40,729 bases of DNA from NCBI GenBank assembly GCA_017470345.1, contig JAFUEP010000037.1:1-40729 (forward strand), read 5' to 3'. Origin of the DNA: Prevotella sp. (GTDB lineage Bacteria > Bacteroidota > Bacteroidia > Bacteroidales > Bacteroidaceae). Shown in pieces: positions 25,730-33,867 of the stretch (positions within the stretch are counted from its first letter, which is position 1; every line of letters starts with the position of its first letter). The notes under the pieces are model-generated. The model saw nothing but the letters and a program-made list of their open reading frames with translations. It was not told where the DNA came from and did no database searches. The position numbers were made by a program, and so were the translations under genes.

Positions 25730-26350
25730 ATGGAAGAGACGCACCATATTTCGGCTTATCGGCAGTCGCTGCGCGAGAAGATTCTCGACAAGGCGATGGA
25801 GGCCTTCGCCGCCCATGGCATCAAGGCGGTGAAGATGGACGACATCGCCCAGAGCCTGGGCATCTCGAAGCGCACGCTCTATGAGATCTATGAGAACAAG
25901 GAGGTGCTGCTCTACGAGGGGCTGAAGAAGGTGAAGGCCCAGCAGGAGCGCGAACTGACGGCCATCGTGGCCCAGAGCGGCAGCGTCATGGACGTGCTGC
26001 TCTACGTCTATCGGCGCCGTGTCGAGGAGTTCAGCGCCGTCAATCCCGCCTTCTATGCCGACATGGCGCGCTATCCGCAGCTCATCGAATATCTTGAGGC
26101 CGACAAGGAGCGCCATCGTCAGCGCATGCTGGCCTTCCTCAGGCGTGGTGTCGACGAGGGCTACTTCCGCGGCGACATCGACTATGTGCTGACGATGAAG
26201 GCCTTCGAAGGGGTCTCCAACCTGGTCATGACGCAGCAGCTCTACCGCACCTATTCGATGCGCGATCTGTTCATCAACGTCTTCTTCGTCCTGCTTCGCG
26301 GCATTTGCACGAAGCGCGGCGTCGACGTGATCGACCAGATCAATCAGTAA
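25730..26350 (+). CDS. TetR/AcrR-family transcriptional regulator
   Basis: A 206-residue regulator from ATG 25730. The N-terminal helix-turn-helix spans about residues 14-55: REKILDKAMEAFAAHGIKAVKMDDIAQSLGISKRTLYEIYENKEVLL in outline, with the family's recognition helix ISKRTLYEIYENK. The C-terminal ligand domain (about 60-206) shows no known subfamily mark. The start sits right after a promoter box, so the mRNA is probably leaderless. It is divergent from folK and convergent with the porin gene (8-bp gap). TetR proteins often control a neighbouring efflux or envelope gene; none is adjacent in the same direction, so its target cannot be named. Confidence 0.85.
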   Translation: MEETHHISAYRQSLREKILDKAMEAFAAHGIKAVKMDDIAQSLGISKRTLYEIYENKEVLLYEGLKKVKAQQERELTAIVAQSGSVMDVLLYVYRRRVEEFSAVNPAFYADMARYPQLIEYLEADKERHRQRMLAFLRRGVDEGYFRGDIDYVLTMKAFEGVSNLVMTQQLYRTYSMRDLFINVFFVLLRGICTKRGVDVIDQINQ

Positions 26351-26358
26351 GTGTATCC

Positions 26359-28683
26359 TTAGTTGAAGAAGTTCCACGAGATGCCCAGCTGCAGGCTGGA
26401 GCGGTCGATGGGGTAGTGGGGCGTCAGGAATGCCTGGCGGCTGAACGAGGTGCCCATGGCGTTGGTCATCATGACGAAGAAGCGGGCATGCTTCAGGTGC
26501 AGGTTGGCATAGACGTCGATGAAGGGGAAGTTGCCCAGCTCCATGCGCGTGTCGGCATTCTGCTGCACGCCGAACTGGTTGAGCTGCGGACAGAAGTCGG
26601 GAGCCGCATACTTGGTGAAGTAGGTGGCGGCGGCGCCCAGCTCCACCTTCAGTACATGGGCCACCATGAAGTCGAGGTAGAGGTTGGAGAAGATGTTCAG
26701 CTTCGGCAGCGGCAGCACGTCCTTCGCGCTCGACGACTGGTAGGTCACGGTGTTGTCCCAGTGGAGCGGTCCCAGTCGGAGGCGCTGGTCTATCTGCGCG
26801 GTGAGGATGTTGATGTTGCCGCTGTGCTGCATCATCTGTGCGGAGAGCTGCTTGTGCGTCTCGCCGTCGATGGTGTAGTCCATTCCCAGGTAGGTGTAGT
26901 TCTGAATCTCCTCGACGGCCACGCGCAGTCGCGTCTTCGTCTTGTTGAAGCTGAAGTCGCCCTCGATGCGCGTGCGCATCTCCTTGCTCAGGTGGGGGTC
27001 CCACCAGAAGTGCTTCCCGTGGTAGTGGCGCTGGGTGAACGTGGGGTTCAGCCGGTAGAAGTAGCCGCGGGCGGCCAGCCGCACCGTGTCGCCCAGCAGA
27101 CGGAAGTTGAGGTCGGCGCGGCCGTCCAGCTTCAGCTGTCCCAGATCTTCGCCCGCCACCCATGTCTCGGCCGTCACGTCGTAGTGGAAGGTGCGTCCCT
27201 GCTGTCGGATCAGCTGTCCGCCCAGGCTGACGTTGTGCTCCGTCAGCCGGTTCATGTAGGCCGTCGTTCCCTCGTCGTCCACCCATGGCAGTTCGAAGCG
27301 CCGCAGCTCATGCGAGGCAAAGACCTTGAGGCCAGAAGGCACGTAGCGGTTGAAGCCCTCGAGCAGGGCCACGGCCACCGTGTTGCGCAGGGCGAAGTGG
27401 CGTGTGGGGTCGTAGATGGAGTCGCCCGAGTAGGTGCCCCGCAGGGTGCTGAAGTAAGTGTCGGCGTAGAGCCCCGTGGGCGAGTCGTAGGCCTGGTAGA
27501 TGCGCTCCTGGTTGGTCAGCTCGAGGGTGTGGATGAAACTGGTGACGGGCACGAACTCGCGCTTCATCGTCTGCTCTATCGAGTCCTCACGGGCTGCGAG
27601 GGCCTGCAGGCTGTCGGCCTCGGCCTTTGAGCTGACGGTGATGCGGGTGGCGTCGGCCGCTGTCGAGTCCTTCGGCATCGCCGTGGGCATGTCGCCCGCT
27701 ATCTCCGCATCGTCGGGCCGGCCCTTAATGATGGGCTCCGGCTCCAGGTCGCCCTTGTCGGCCTTCTCGCGCTCCTTGGCGCTCTCCATGGCAAACTGCC
27801 GGGCACGCAGCTCCTCCTCAGTCATCTTCACCTTGCGGTAGAAGCCGAGGGCATAGCGGTGGGTGAGGAAGAGCCGCTGCTGATTGTGGCGGTTCCAGTT
27901 GCGGTCCAGCACGACGGGTATCTCGCTGTCCTGATAGCTCTCCGTATAGATCTCCGGGTGCACGAAGTACTGGTCGTCCGAGATGCCGCAGTTCTCCGTC
28001 GCCTTCTGGTGGTTCAGCGTCACCAGGGCGTGCATCTGATACTGGTCGCCCCTGTACGAGGCATAGAGGTTGGTGTTGAAGTGCGAGTTATTCTGATTCT
28101 GGAAGTAGCCGCGGGCGTAGAGGTAGTCCAGGTCGAAACCGACGCCCAGCCGCTTGCCGAAGTTGGCGGCGAAGCGGGCGTCGATGTGGTCCTTGCCGTT
28201 GGTCTTGTCGCCGCAGTTGTTGTAGGTCAGGTTGGTGACGGGCGACAGCGTGTTCGTGAACTGCCACTGGTCGGGCTCGCTCAGCACCTGGCTGTAGACG
28301 TCGGCCAGCGCGAACTGCGACGGCAGCGGTCTGTTGGCGAAGATGCGCGACAGGCGGGCCGAGTAGTTGTTGCCCACGGTGTTGTATTCGCCCGTCGGGC
28401 CGATGCCCATCGTCGTGTGGGGGAAGAGGTGTGGCAGCGTGTCAGGCTCCGTCCGCGTGATGTCGCCGAAGCGGCGGTCGACGGTCCATACGTAGAGTCC
28501 CCGCGGGATGATCTTCTTCTTGTTCTTCGTCGTGTCGTTGTTGTGGGGATTGAAGTTCTGGTTGCGCCGCGTGACGTTGCCCGACGCGTCAATCTGGTTG
28601 AAGTCCTGGGCACGCACCATCGTGGGCGCACCGAGTGCGACCAGCAGCAGGAGCAGCAGCGGGCGTAGCGTCGTTGTCGTCAT
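26359..28683 (-). CDS. Putative outer-membrane porin (Porin_10-like)
   Basis: 774 residues with a signal peptide (LLLLLLVALGAPTMVRAQ). The sequence from about residue 60 (RGLYVWTVDRRFGDITRTEPDTLPHLF, in part) and the many short amphipathic strands ending in an aromatic residue (final LQLGISWNFFN) are typical of the Bacteroidetes putative porin family. A charged, proline-containing insert of about 90 residues (roughly 290-380, rich in E, K and A) interrupts the barrel strands and would lie in a loop or in the periplasm. It is the last gene of a minus-strand run with the small membrane protein (3-bp gap) and the DUF4468 gene. Transported substrate unknown. Confidence 0.7.
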   Translation of the reverse strand: MTTTTLRPLLLLLLVALGAPTMVRAQDFNQIDASGNVTRRNQNFNPHNNDTTKNKKKIIPRGLYVWTVDRRFGDITRTEPDTLPHLFPHTTMGIGPTGEYNTVGNNYSARLSRIFANRPLPSQFALADVYSQVLSEPDQWQFTNTLSPVTNLTYNNCGDKTNGKDHIDARFAANFGKRLGVGFDLDYLYARGYFQNQNNSHFNTNLYASYRGDQYQMHALVTLNHQKATENCGISDDQYFVHPEIYTESYQDSEIPVVLDRNWNRHNQQRLFLTHRYALGFYRKVKMTEEELRARQFAMESAKEREKADKGDLEPEPIIKGRPDDAEIAGDMPTAMPKDSTAADATRITVSSKAEADSLQALAAREDSIEQTMKREFVPVTSFIHTLELTNQERIYQAYDSPTGLYADTYFSTLRGTYSGDSIYDPTRHFALRNTVAVALLEGFNRYVPSGLKVFASHELRRFELPWVDDEGTTAYMNRLTEHNVSLGGQLIRQQGRTFHYDVTAETWVAGEDLGQLKLDGRADLNFRLLGDTVRLAARGYFYRLNPTFTQRHYHGKHFWWDPHLSKEMRTRIEGDFSFNKTKTRLRVAVEEIQNYTYLGMDYTIDGETHKQLSAQMMQHSGNINILTAQIDQRLRLGPLHWDNTVTYQSSSAKDVLPLPKLNIFSNLYLDFMVAHVLKVELGAAATYFTKYAAPDFCPQLNQFGVQQNADTRMELGNFPFIDVYANLHLKHARFFVMMTNAMGTSFSRQAFLTPHYPIDRSSLQLGISWNFFN

Positions 28684-28686
28684 GCG

Positions 28687-28923
28687 TCAGATCTTTAGGA
28701 TGCGCAGCGTCAGCTCCACGAACTTGAACAGCGAGGCGACGACGAGGATCCACTTCGCCACCTCGTGGTCCCACTTATAATAGCACAGCAGGCCAGCTAC
28801 GGCGCCCACCATGAAGACGACGTTGAGCCAGAAGCGCAGCACGCGCGTGCGGCTCGAGTCGCGGAATGGCTCCAGGTTGTGGCGCTTCTTGTGGGGTATC
28901 TGCTCGTTCAGTTGTTCTTCCAT
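28687..28923 (-). CDS. Small two-helix membrane protein, unknown function
   Basis: 78 residues. A hydrophilic basic N-terminus (HKKRHNLEPFRDSSRTR) precedes two hydrophobic segments: LRFWLNVVFMVGAVAGLLCYY (about 29-49) and WILVVASLFKFVELTLRIL (about 58-76). It lies 3 bp before the porin start and 18 bp after the DUF4468 gene, so it is probably co-transcribed with both. I do not recognise a family. Confidence 0.65.
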   Translation of the reverse strand: MEEQLNEQIPHKKRHNLEPFRDSSRTRVLRFWLNVVFMVGAVAGLLCYYKWDHEVAKWILVVASLFKFVELTLRILKI

Positions 28924-28941
28924 CGTCGGTGAGGGCTTAGC

Positions 28942-29553
28942 TTATTTGGTCAGGGCCTCGCTGAACTTGCGGAACAGGTAGTCCTTGCGGTCGATCGTCT
29001 TCTGGCGGAACTTGCCGCTGACGCGTGCCAGCTTCGTCTGCTTCTTGTTCAGTCCGTACTTGTCGTTGATCCATTCCTCGGCCTTGTAGGTCTGAGCCTC
29101 GCGCTCCTCGTCGTAGATGTAGATGATGCGCGTCATCTGCAGGCGCACGCGGCCGTCCTCGCAGTCGGCCACGAGATGATAGAGCAGGCGCGTGCGGTCG
29201 AGCACCAGCGCCGTCGACTTGAACACGAGCCACTCCTGAAGGCTGGCCACCACCTGGCCCTTCTCGGCGTCCTCGATGGCCACGCGGCTCTGCTCCTTCA
29301 CCTGCTCGGGAGCCTTCACCAGGTCGTGCATCAGCTTCACGACGGCGTCGTAGAGCTGTGCCTTCGTCTTGCCCGGGGCGTTGATGGTCGTCTCGAAGAC
29401 GACGCGGCCGTCCACCTCGGGCACGGCTCCCGCCAGATACTTCGGGTTCATCTTCGGGTCTGTAATTGTCGTCTCCGTCTGTTCCCAGGCGTTGCTCTGT
29501 GCCGTGGCTGCCAGCGGCAGCATCATCAGCAGTGCTATCACGATTCGTTTCAT
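28942..29553 (-). CDS. DUF4468-type secreted protein
   Basis: The start at 29553 gives 203 residues with a signal peptide MKRIVIALLMMLPLAATAQ; an in-frame ATG 72 bp upstream lies too close to the promoter and adds no plausible signal. The body has the pattern of DUF4468: VVFETTINAPGKTKAQLYDAVVKL near the start, then a beta/alpha core with LVADCEDGRVRLQMTRIIYIYD. An AAGGAA ribosome site lies upstream of the ATG. The function of DUF4468 is unknown; members are periplasmic or surface proteins of Bacteroidales. First gene of the run DUF4468, small membrane protein, porin. Confidence 0.75.
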   Translation of the reverse strand: MKRIVIALLMMLPLAATAQSNAWEQTETTITDPKMNPKYLAGAVPEVDGRVVFETTINAPGKTKAQLYDAVVKLMHDLVKAPEQVKEQSRVAIEDAEKGQVVASLQEWLVFKSTALVLDRTRLLYHLVADCEDGRVRLQMTRIIYIYDEEREAQTYKAEEWINDKYGLNKKQTKLARVSGKFRQKTIDRKDYLFRKFSEALTK

Positions 29554-29583
29554 CTTTTCCTTATTATTTATTGTAAAACCGTG

Positions 29584-29614
29584 CAAAGTTACGAAGTTAT
29601 TCCGAAATACACAA
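29584..29614 (-). promoter_or_regulatory. Promoter of the DUF4468-porin run
   Basis: On the minus strand: TTG (29614-29612), 20-bp spacer, TAACTTTG (29591-29584), about 30 bp before the ATG at 29553. Confidence 0.7.
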
Positions 29615-29662
29615 CTTTTTTCCAAACATTAACGCATCCGAAGAAAGCCGAAGAACTATTTT

Positions 29663-29746
29663 CAAGCCGTGAAAATATATTTCCAAGCCATGAAAATCTA
29701 TTTTCAAGCCTTGAAAATAAATTTCCAAGCCTTGAAAATAGCTTCG
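29663..29746 (+). repeat. 21-bp tandem repeat (4 units)
   Basis: Four 21-bp units of the form CAAGCCnTGAAAATnnATTTC, each able to fold as TTTTCAAG / CTTGAAAA. The period is a multiple of three, so both strands show spurious seven-residue repeats. The interval 29626-29860 holds no other feature. Confidence 0.85.
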
Positions 29747-29861
29747 TCGATTTCGCCGTCACGCTTTCGCCCATCCCGCCGCATGATAGTTGTGCAGCTA
29801 TTTCCAATTATTTTTTCGCAGTTTTTTTTACTCCAGTGCGCTTTATTCCATTGATTTTTTG

Positions 29862-29869
29862 TACTTTTG
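29862..29869 (+). promoter_or_regulatory. -7 box of the methyltransferase gene
   Basis: TACTTTTG matches the -7 consensus; the upstream element is weak. The start would be about 110 bp before the ATG, so the REP pair at 29883 lies in the mRNA leader. Confidence 0.55.
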
Positions 29870-29882
29870 TAGCGCACAAGTA

Positions 29883-29944
29883 GGAGGCGACGTGTCCCAC
29901 GTCGCATCAATCTGCTGGATTGCGACGTGAGACACGTCGCCTCC
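29883..29944 (+). repeat. REPIN (inverted REP pair) in the methyltransferase leader
   Basis: Two REPs face each other across a 15-bp spacer. Each has a GGAG head and the palindrome GCGACGTG-n3-CACGTCGC. The left copy is preceded by GTAG. The GTAG/GGAG head is the classical mark of RAYT-associated REPs. Confidence 0.85.
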
Positions 29945-29988
29945 TACTGCAACACGGCATAATAGAAGCAAAATAGTAATCGGGAGCA

Positions 29989-32900
29989 ATGGGTATGAAG
30001 ACAGATAGTCAGATGGCAGAAGCAGCAGCGAAGTTCGCTGCACGTTGGGAAGGCAGGGGCTATGAGAGAGGCGAGTCGCAGCCTTTCTGGATTGACTTGC
30101 TGAGCCATGTCTTTGGCGTTGAGACACCTACAGATGGATTCATACGCTTCGAAGAGCATCATAAGGTGGATGAATCGAACTTCGTTGACGGACGCATCCC
30201 TTCCACCCGTGTGCTCATCGAGCAGAAGTCGCTGGGCAAAGACCTGCGGGCACCTATCCGTCAGAGCGACGGAGCGCTGCTCAATCCATTCCAGCAGGCT
30301 CGCCGCTATGTGGTAGGGCTGCCTGTCTCGGAGCATCCCCGCTGGATAGTGACCTGCAACTTCTCCGAGTTTCTGGTCTATGACATGGAGCAGCCCAACG
30401 GTGAGCCGGAGCAGATTATGCTGAAGGACTTGGGCAGGGAATACTACCGGCTGAAGTTCCTCGTTGATGCCAAGAACGAACATATATCGAAGGAGATGCA
30501 GGTGTCGATGCAGGCAGGTGAGATTGTCGGCAAGATATATGACGCCTTGCTGAAACAATACGATGACAATTCGCCCGAAGCCCTCCGCTGGCTCAACATT
30601 CTCTGTGTGCGCATCGTGTTCTGCTTGTATGCCGAAGATGCAGAGATATTCACGCACGACCAGTTTCACGATTTCCTTACGACATACGAAGCCAAGGACA
30701 TGCGTAGGGCATTACGTGATTTGTTTGAAGTTCTGAATACTCCACAAGAGAAGCGCAGTAAATATCTGCAAGACGACTTGAAAGCATTCCCCTATACTAA
30801 TGGCGGGCTGTTTGCTGAGGAAATCGAGATACCGCAGTTCACTGAAGCGCTGAAGCAGACGCTGCTACAGAATGCGTCGCTCGACTTCGACTGGAGCGAG
30901 ATTTCGCCAACCATCTTCGGAGCCGTGTTTGAATCGACGCTCAATCCTGAGACACGTCGCAGCGGCGGCATGCACTACACCTCGATAGAGAACATTCATA
31001 AGGTCATCGACCCGCTCTTCCTGAATGACCTGCGCCGTGAGCTTGACGAGATCCTGGAGGAGAAAGTGGAGCGCCAGCGCCAGCGCAAACTCGGCGAGTA
31101 TCAGTCGAAACTCTCGTCGCTGACCTTCCTTGACCCGGCTTGCGGCTCGGGCAACTTCCTGACGGAGACTTACCTCTCGCTGCGCCGGCTTGAGAACGAG
31201 GCCATCCGTGAAATGTATCACGGACAGATGATGTTGGGTGCCTTCGTCAACCCCGTCAAGGTGAGCATTCAGCAGTTCTACGGCATCGAGATCAACGATT
31301 TCGCCGTCACCGTGGCCACCACCGCCCTGTGGATTTCCGAAGCGCAGATGCTTCGTGAGACGGAGAAGATAGTCCATCAGGAAATTGACTTCCTGCCGTT
31401 GAAGAGCTATACCAATATCAGAGAAGGTAATGCCTTAAGAATGGACTGGTTAGGAGGCGACGTGTCCCACGTCGCAACAGAGGACGCCTCGTCCCACGTC
31501 GCCTCCGGCCAAGCTGCTGATTGCGACGTGAGACACGTCGCCTCCTTGCAGTTTATGGAGCGTCACAAATACATTCGAATAACAGGCAATAAACTGCCTC
31601 ATTGGCATCAGAACAGTAAAGTTCAGTTCGTGACCTTCAGATTGGCTGACTCTCTGCCGCAGGCACGATTGGCCGAACTCTCTGAATTCAAGAACCAATG
31701 GTTGTCCGCCCATCCTGAGCCTTGGACCAAGCAGACGGAAGAGGAATACAATCACATTATCAGAAATAAAATAGACAAATGGCTCGACAACAACTATGGG
31801 AATTGCCTGTTGCAAAACGAAGCTGTCAGGCAGATTGTCATTGACAGTCTGCTCTTCAACAATGGCAAGAGTTATTGGCTCCATAGTTTTGTCATCATGC
31901 CAAACCACGTCCACCTGTTGATTTCACCTATCGGCGACATCACAATCAATGAGTCTGTTGGCAACGTCAAGAAATTCACGGCTCATTCCATCAACAGGTT
32001 GTTAGGACGACAGGGAGAAGTGTGGCAACGCGAAATTTTCGACCGCATGGTACGCGATCAGCAGAATTATGAAGCCTACGAGAGATATATCTATGACAAT
32101 CCCAGCCATCTGCCTATTGGCACCTACTCCATAGGAGGCGACGTGTCTCACGTCGCAACAGAGGACGTCGCGTCTCACGTCGCCTCCGGCAATGCTGATG
32201 GTTGCGACGTGAGACACGTCGCCTCCTACAATGCTGGTGATTGCGACGTGAGACACGTCGCCTCCTATGATTACATCATCGGCAACCCGCCATTTATTGG
32301 CGCCCGCCAGATGGACAGCGAACAAAAACAGGATGTCCTCAGCATTTTTGGAGAAAAGTGGAAGAATGTCGGCAATCTTGACTACGTCTGCTGCTGGTAT
32401 AAGAAAGCCTTCGATGCCATGAAGATAGGCAATCCCAAGGTGGCTTTTGTTTCTACTAACAGCATCTGTCAGGGCGAACAAGTGGCTAATCTCTGGCAAC
32501 CGCTTATGGAGCGTGGCTTGCATATAGACTTTGCTCACCGCACCTTCCGCTGGGACAGCGAATCCTCCACAAAAGCACAAGTGCATTGTGTGATTGTGGG
32601 CTTTAGCAAACAAGATCGTCAGTTGCGACGTGAGACACGTCGCCTCCTAAACGGCAAAGACGAAGAGTGCTTGTTATTCGACAATGACAAAGTGATAAAA
32701 GTCAACCACATCAATGCCTATCTGACTGCCGCACCCGATATCTTTATTTGGAGCCGACCGAAGCCGATATGTGATGTACCGCTGATAAGTATGGGTAACC
32801 AGCCTATAGATGGTGGTAACTATCTTTTTGACAAAGATGAGATGGAGGATTTCGTCAAAGAAGAGCCTTTGTCTGCTGCATATTTCCATCCTTATTACGG

Positions 32901-33588
32901 AGCCCTTGAATTTATCAACCGCAAGCCCCGATATTGCTTATGGCTCGGAAACTGTACGCCTGCTGAATTACGCAATATGCCACATTGTATGAAACGCATT
33001 GAGGCTGTACGCGAAGTAAGATTATCAAGCAAAAGACCTTCTACGCTTAAACTTGCAGACAGACCGACACGTTTCCAAACAGAGAACTTCCCGACGGAAG
33101 ATTATATCGTCATCCCAGAGGTTTCATCAGAGAAACGCCGTTATATTCCGATGGGGATTATGACCCCAAATGATATTTGTAGCAACAAACTGCGCATTAT
33201 GCCTAACGTGTCACGTTATCATTTCGGTATACTTCAGTCAAATGTTCACATGGCTTGGATGCGAGCTGTTGCAGGTCGCTTAGAAATGCGATATGACTAT
33301 AGCATCAACATCGTCTATAACAATTTCCCTTGGCCTACACCTACGGACGAACAGAGGGCAAAGATAGAGCAGACGGCTCAAGCTATTCTTGATGCCCGCG
33401 CTCTCTATCCCGACTCATCACTCGCTGACCTATACGACGAACTGACAATGCCCCCAGAACTGCGCAAAGCCCATCAAGAGAATGATCGTGCCGTCATGCA
33501 GGCATACGGTTTCCCTGTCAAGAGCACTTTCACGGAAAGCCATTGCGTTGCAGAACTATTCAGGCTATATAATGAGATAACTAAGTAA
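29989..33588 (+). CDS. Type IIL (MmeI-like) restriction-methyltransferase with a nested RAYT
   Basis: A single open frame of 1199 residues. The N-terminal nuclease part has a D-x9-E-x-K pattern in DGRIPSTRVLIEQK (about 67-80). The methyltransferase has motif I DPACGSGNF (about 381-389), GIEINDFAV, NALRMDW and the catalytic NPPF (766-769). A target-recognition region follows, up to the C-terminus. MmeI-like enzymes cut and methylate with one polypeptide of about 930 residues. The excess here is about 270 residues inserted between NALRMDW and YDYIIGNPPF: REP-encoded peptides flanking a complete Y1 transposase domain (residues about 523-710). A further REP (32623-32647) is read in frame as QLRRETRRLL. 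No stop or frameshift is seen. Whether the enzyme still works is unknown. ATG 29995 is an alternative start. Confidence 0.85.
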   Translation: MGMKTDSQMAEAAAKFAARWEGRGYERGESQPFWIDLLSHVFGVETPTDGFIRFEEHHKVDESNFVDGRIPSTRVLIEQKSLGKDLRAPIRQSDGALLNPFQQARRYVVGLPVSEHPRWIVTCNFSEFLVYDMEQPNGEPEQIMLKDLGREYYRLKFLVDAKNEHISKEMQVSMQAGEIVGKIYDALLKQYDDNSPEALRWLNILCVRIVFCLYAEDAEIFTHDQFHDFLTTYEAKDMRRALRDLFEVLNTPQEKRSKYLQDDLKAFPYTNGGLFAEEIEIPQFTEALKQTLLQNASLDFDWSEISPTIFGAVFESTLNPETRRSGGMHYTSIENIHKVIDPLFLNDLRRELDEILEEKVERQRQRKLGEYQSKLSSLTFLDPACGSGNFLTETYLSLRRLENEAIREMYHGQMMLGAFVNPVKVSIQQFYGIEINDFAVTVATTALWISEAQMLRETEKIVHQEIDFLPLKSYTNIREGNALRMDWLGGDVSHVATEDASSHVASGQAADCDVRHVASLQFMERHKYIRITGNKLPHWHQNSKVQFVTFRLADSLPQARLAELSEFKNQWLSAHPEPWTKQTEEEYNHIIRNKIDKWLDNNYGNCLLQNEAVRQIVIDSLLFNNGKSYWLHSFVIMPNHVHLLISPIGDITINESVGNVKKFTAHSINRLLGRQGEVWQREIFDRMVRDQQNYEAYERYIYDNPSHLPIGTYSIGGDVSHVATEDVASHVASGNADGCDVRHVASYNAGDCDVRHVASYDYIIGNPPFIGARQMDSEQKQDVLSIFGEKWKNVGNLDYVCCWYKKAFDAMKIGNPKVAFVSTNSICQGEQVANLWQPLMERGLHIDFAHRTFRWDSESSTKAQVHCVIVGFSKQDRQLRRETRRLLNGKDEECLLFDNDKVIKVNHINAYLTAAPDIFIWSRPKPICDVPLISMGNQPIDGGNYLFDKDEMEDFVKEEPLSAAYFHPYYGALEFINRKPRYCLWLGNCTPAELRNMPHCMKRIEAVREVRLSSKRPSTLKLADRPTRFQTENFPTEDYIVIPEVSSEKRRYIPMGIMTPNDICSNKLRIMPNVSRYHFGILQSNVHMAWMRAVAGRLEMRYDYSINIVYNNFPWPTPTDEQRAKIEQTAQAILDARALYPDSSLADLYDELTMPPELRKAHQENDRAVMQAYGFPVKSTFTESHCVAELFRLYNEITK
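31453..31545 (+). repeat. REP array left of the RAYT (3 REPs)
   Basis: Three REP palindromes, the first in direct and the last in inverted orientation, separated by short spacers. Translated as GGDVSHVATED and CDVRHVAS. The order matches the start of the right array. Confidence 0.85.
32134..32265 (+). repeat. REP array right of the RAYT (4 REPs)
   Basis: The first three REPs repeat the left array almost base for base, with the same ACAGAGGACG spacer. A fourth inverted REP follows after a TACAATGCTGGTGA spacer. It ends two codons before YIIGNPPF. Confidence 0.85.
32623..32647 (+). repeat. Single REP inside the methyltransferase coding region
   Basis: One inverted-orientation REP (GCGACGTGAGACACGTCGC plus CTCC) read in a different frame from the other coding REPs, giving QLRRETRRLL. 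It lies in the target-recognition half of the protein. Confidence 0.85.
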
Positions 33589-33627
33589 TATGCAAAAAAA
33601 TATTGGTACAATTTGGCTGCCTCAGTA

Positions 33628-33688
33628 GGAGGCGACGTGTCCTCACGTCGCACTTGCCGCAGGTGTCACGTGAGGACACGTGACCTCC
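33628..33688 (+). repeat. Variant REPIN downstream of the methyltransferase
   Basis: GTAGGAGG head, then GCGACGTG-TCCT-CACGTCGC (4-nt loop), an 11-bp spacer, and an inverted partner in which GTCACGTG pairs with CACGTGAC. It is more diverged than the other REPs. Confidence 0.75.
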
Positions 33689-33727
33689 TAAATCTTACGG
33701 TCACTAAACAATCTTGACGTCCGGGTG

Positions 33728-33867
33728 GCTACTTCAGTTCTATCTCGGCCTGCAGGCGGATAATCTCGTCGCGATACTGTGCGGCCTGAAGGAAGTCCAT
33801 CTTCTTGGCGGCCTCCTTCAAGCGGCGGGTGGTCTCGGCGATGAGCTTCTCGATCTGCGGACGTGTC
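33728..33867 (-). pseudogene. uvrB: Duplicate fragment of the uvrB 3' end
   Basis: 140 bp match the end of uvrB (34473-34612) without gaps, at a constant offset of 745 bp, with four differences. In the uvrB frame three differences are synonymous and one is Met to Leu, and the stop codon is kept. This pattern suggests the fragment came from a functional uvrB allele rather than drifting freely. It breaks off at 33868, where the small-gene cassette begins. Confidence 0.9.

Larger units (their letters stand above)
31453..32265 (+). mobile_element. RAYT transposase unit with flanking REPs, inserted in frame
   Basis: The RAYT domain runs from ATG 31555 to about 32130. It has the HUH-type motif MPNHVHLL (His640, His642 of the fused protein) and the tyrosine in ERYIYDNP (Tyr700), which aligns with the catalytic Tyr of E. 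coli TnpA-REP. The aromatic VWQRE stretch before it is also present. Both sides carry REP arrays of similar order (31453-31545 and 32134-32265). The domain has no stop codon of its own; its frame continues through the right REP array into the methyltransferase. All catalytic residues look intact, so the transposase could still be active. Confidence 0.85.

Noticed and set aside
29589-29854. Small proteins made of seven-residue repeats on either strand
   Set aside because: They are read-through of a 21-bp tandem repeat between genes, with no ribosome site or family.
29883-29944. Intrinsic terminator before the methyltransferase gene
   Set aside because: The inverted pair is made of REP units, has no T-run and recurs in coding DNA, so it is a REPIN.
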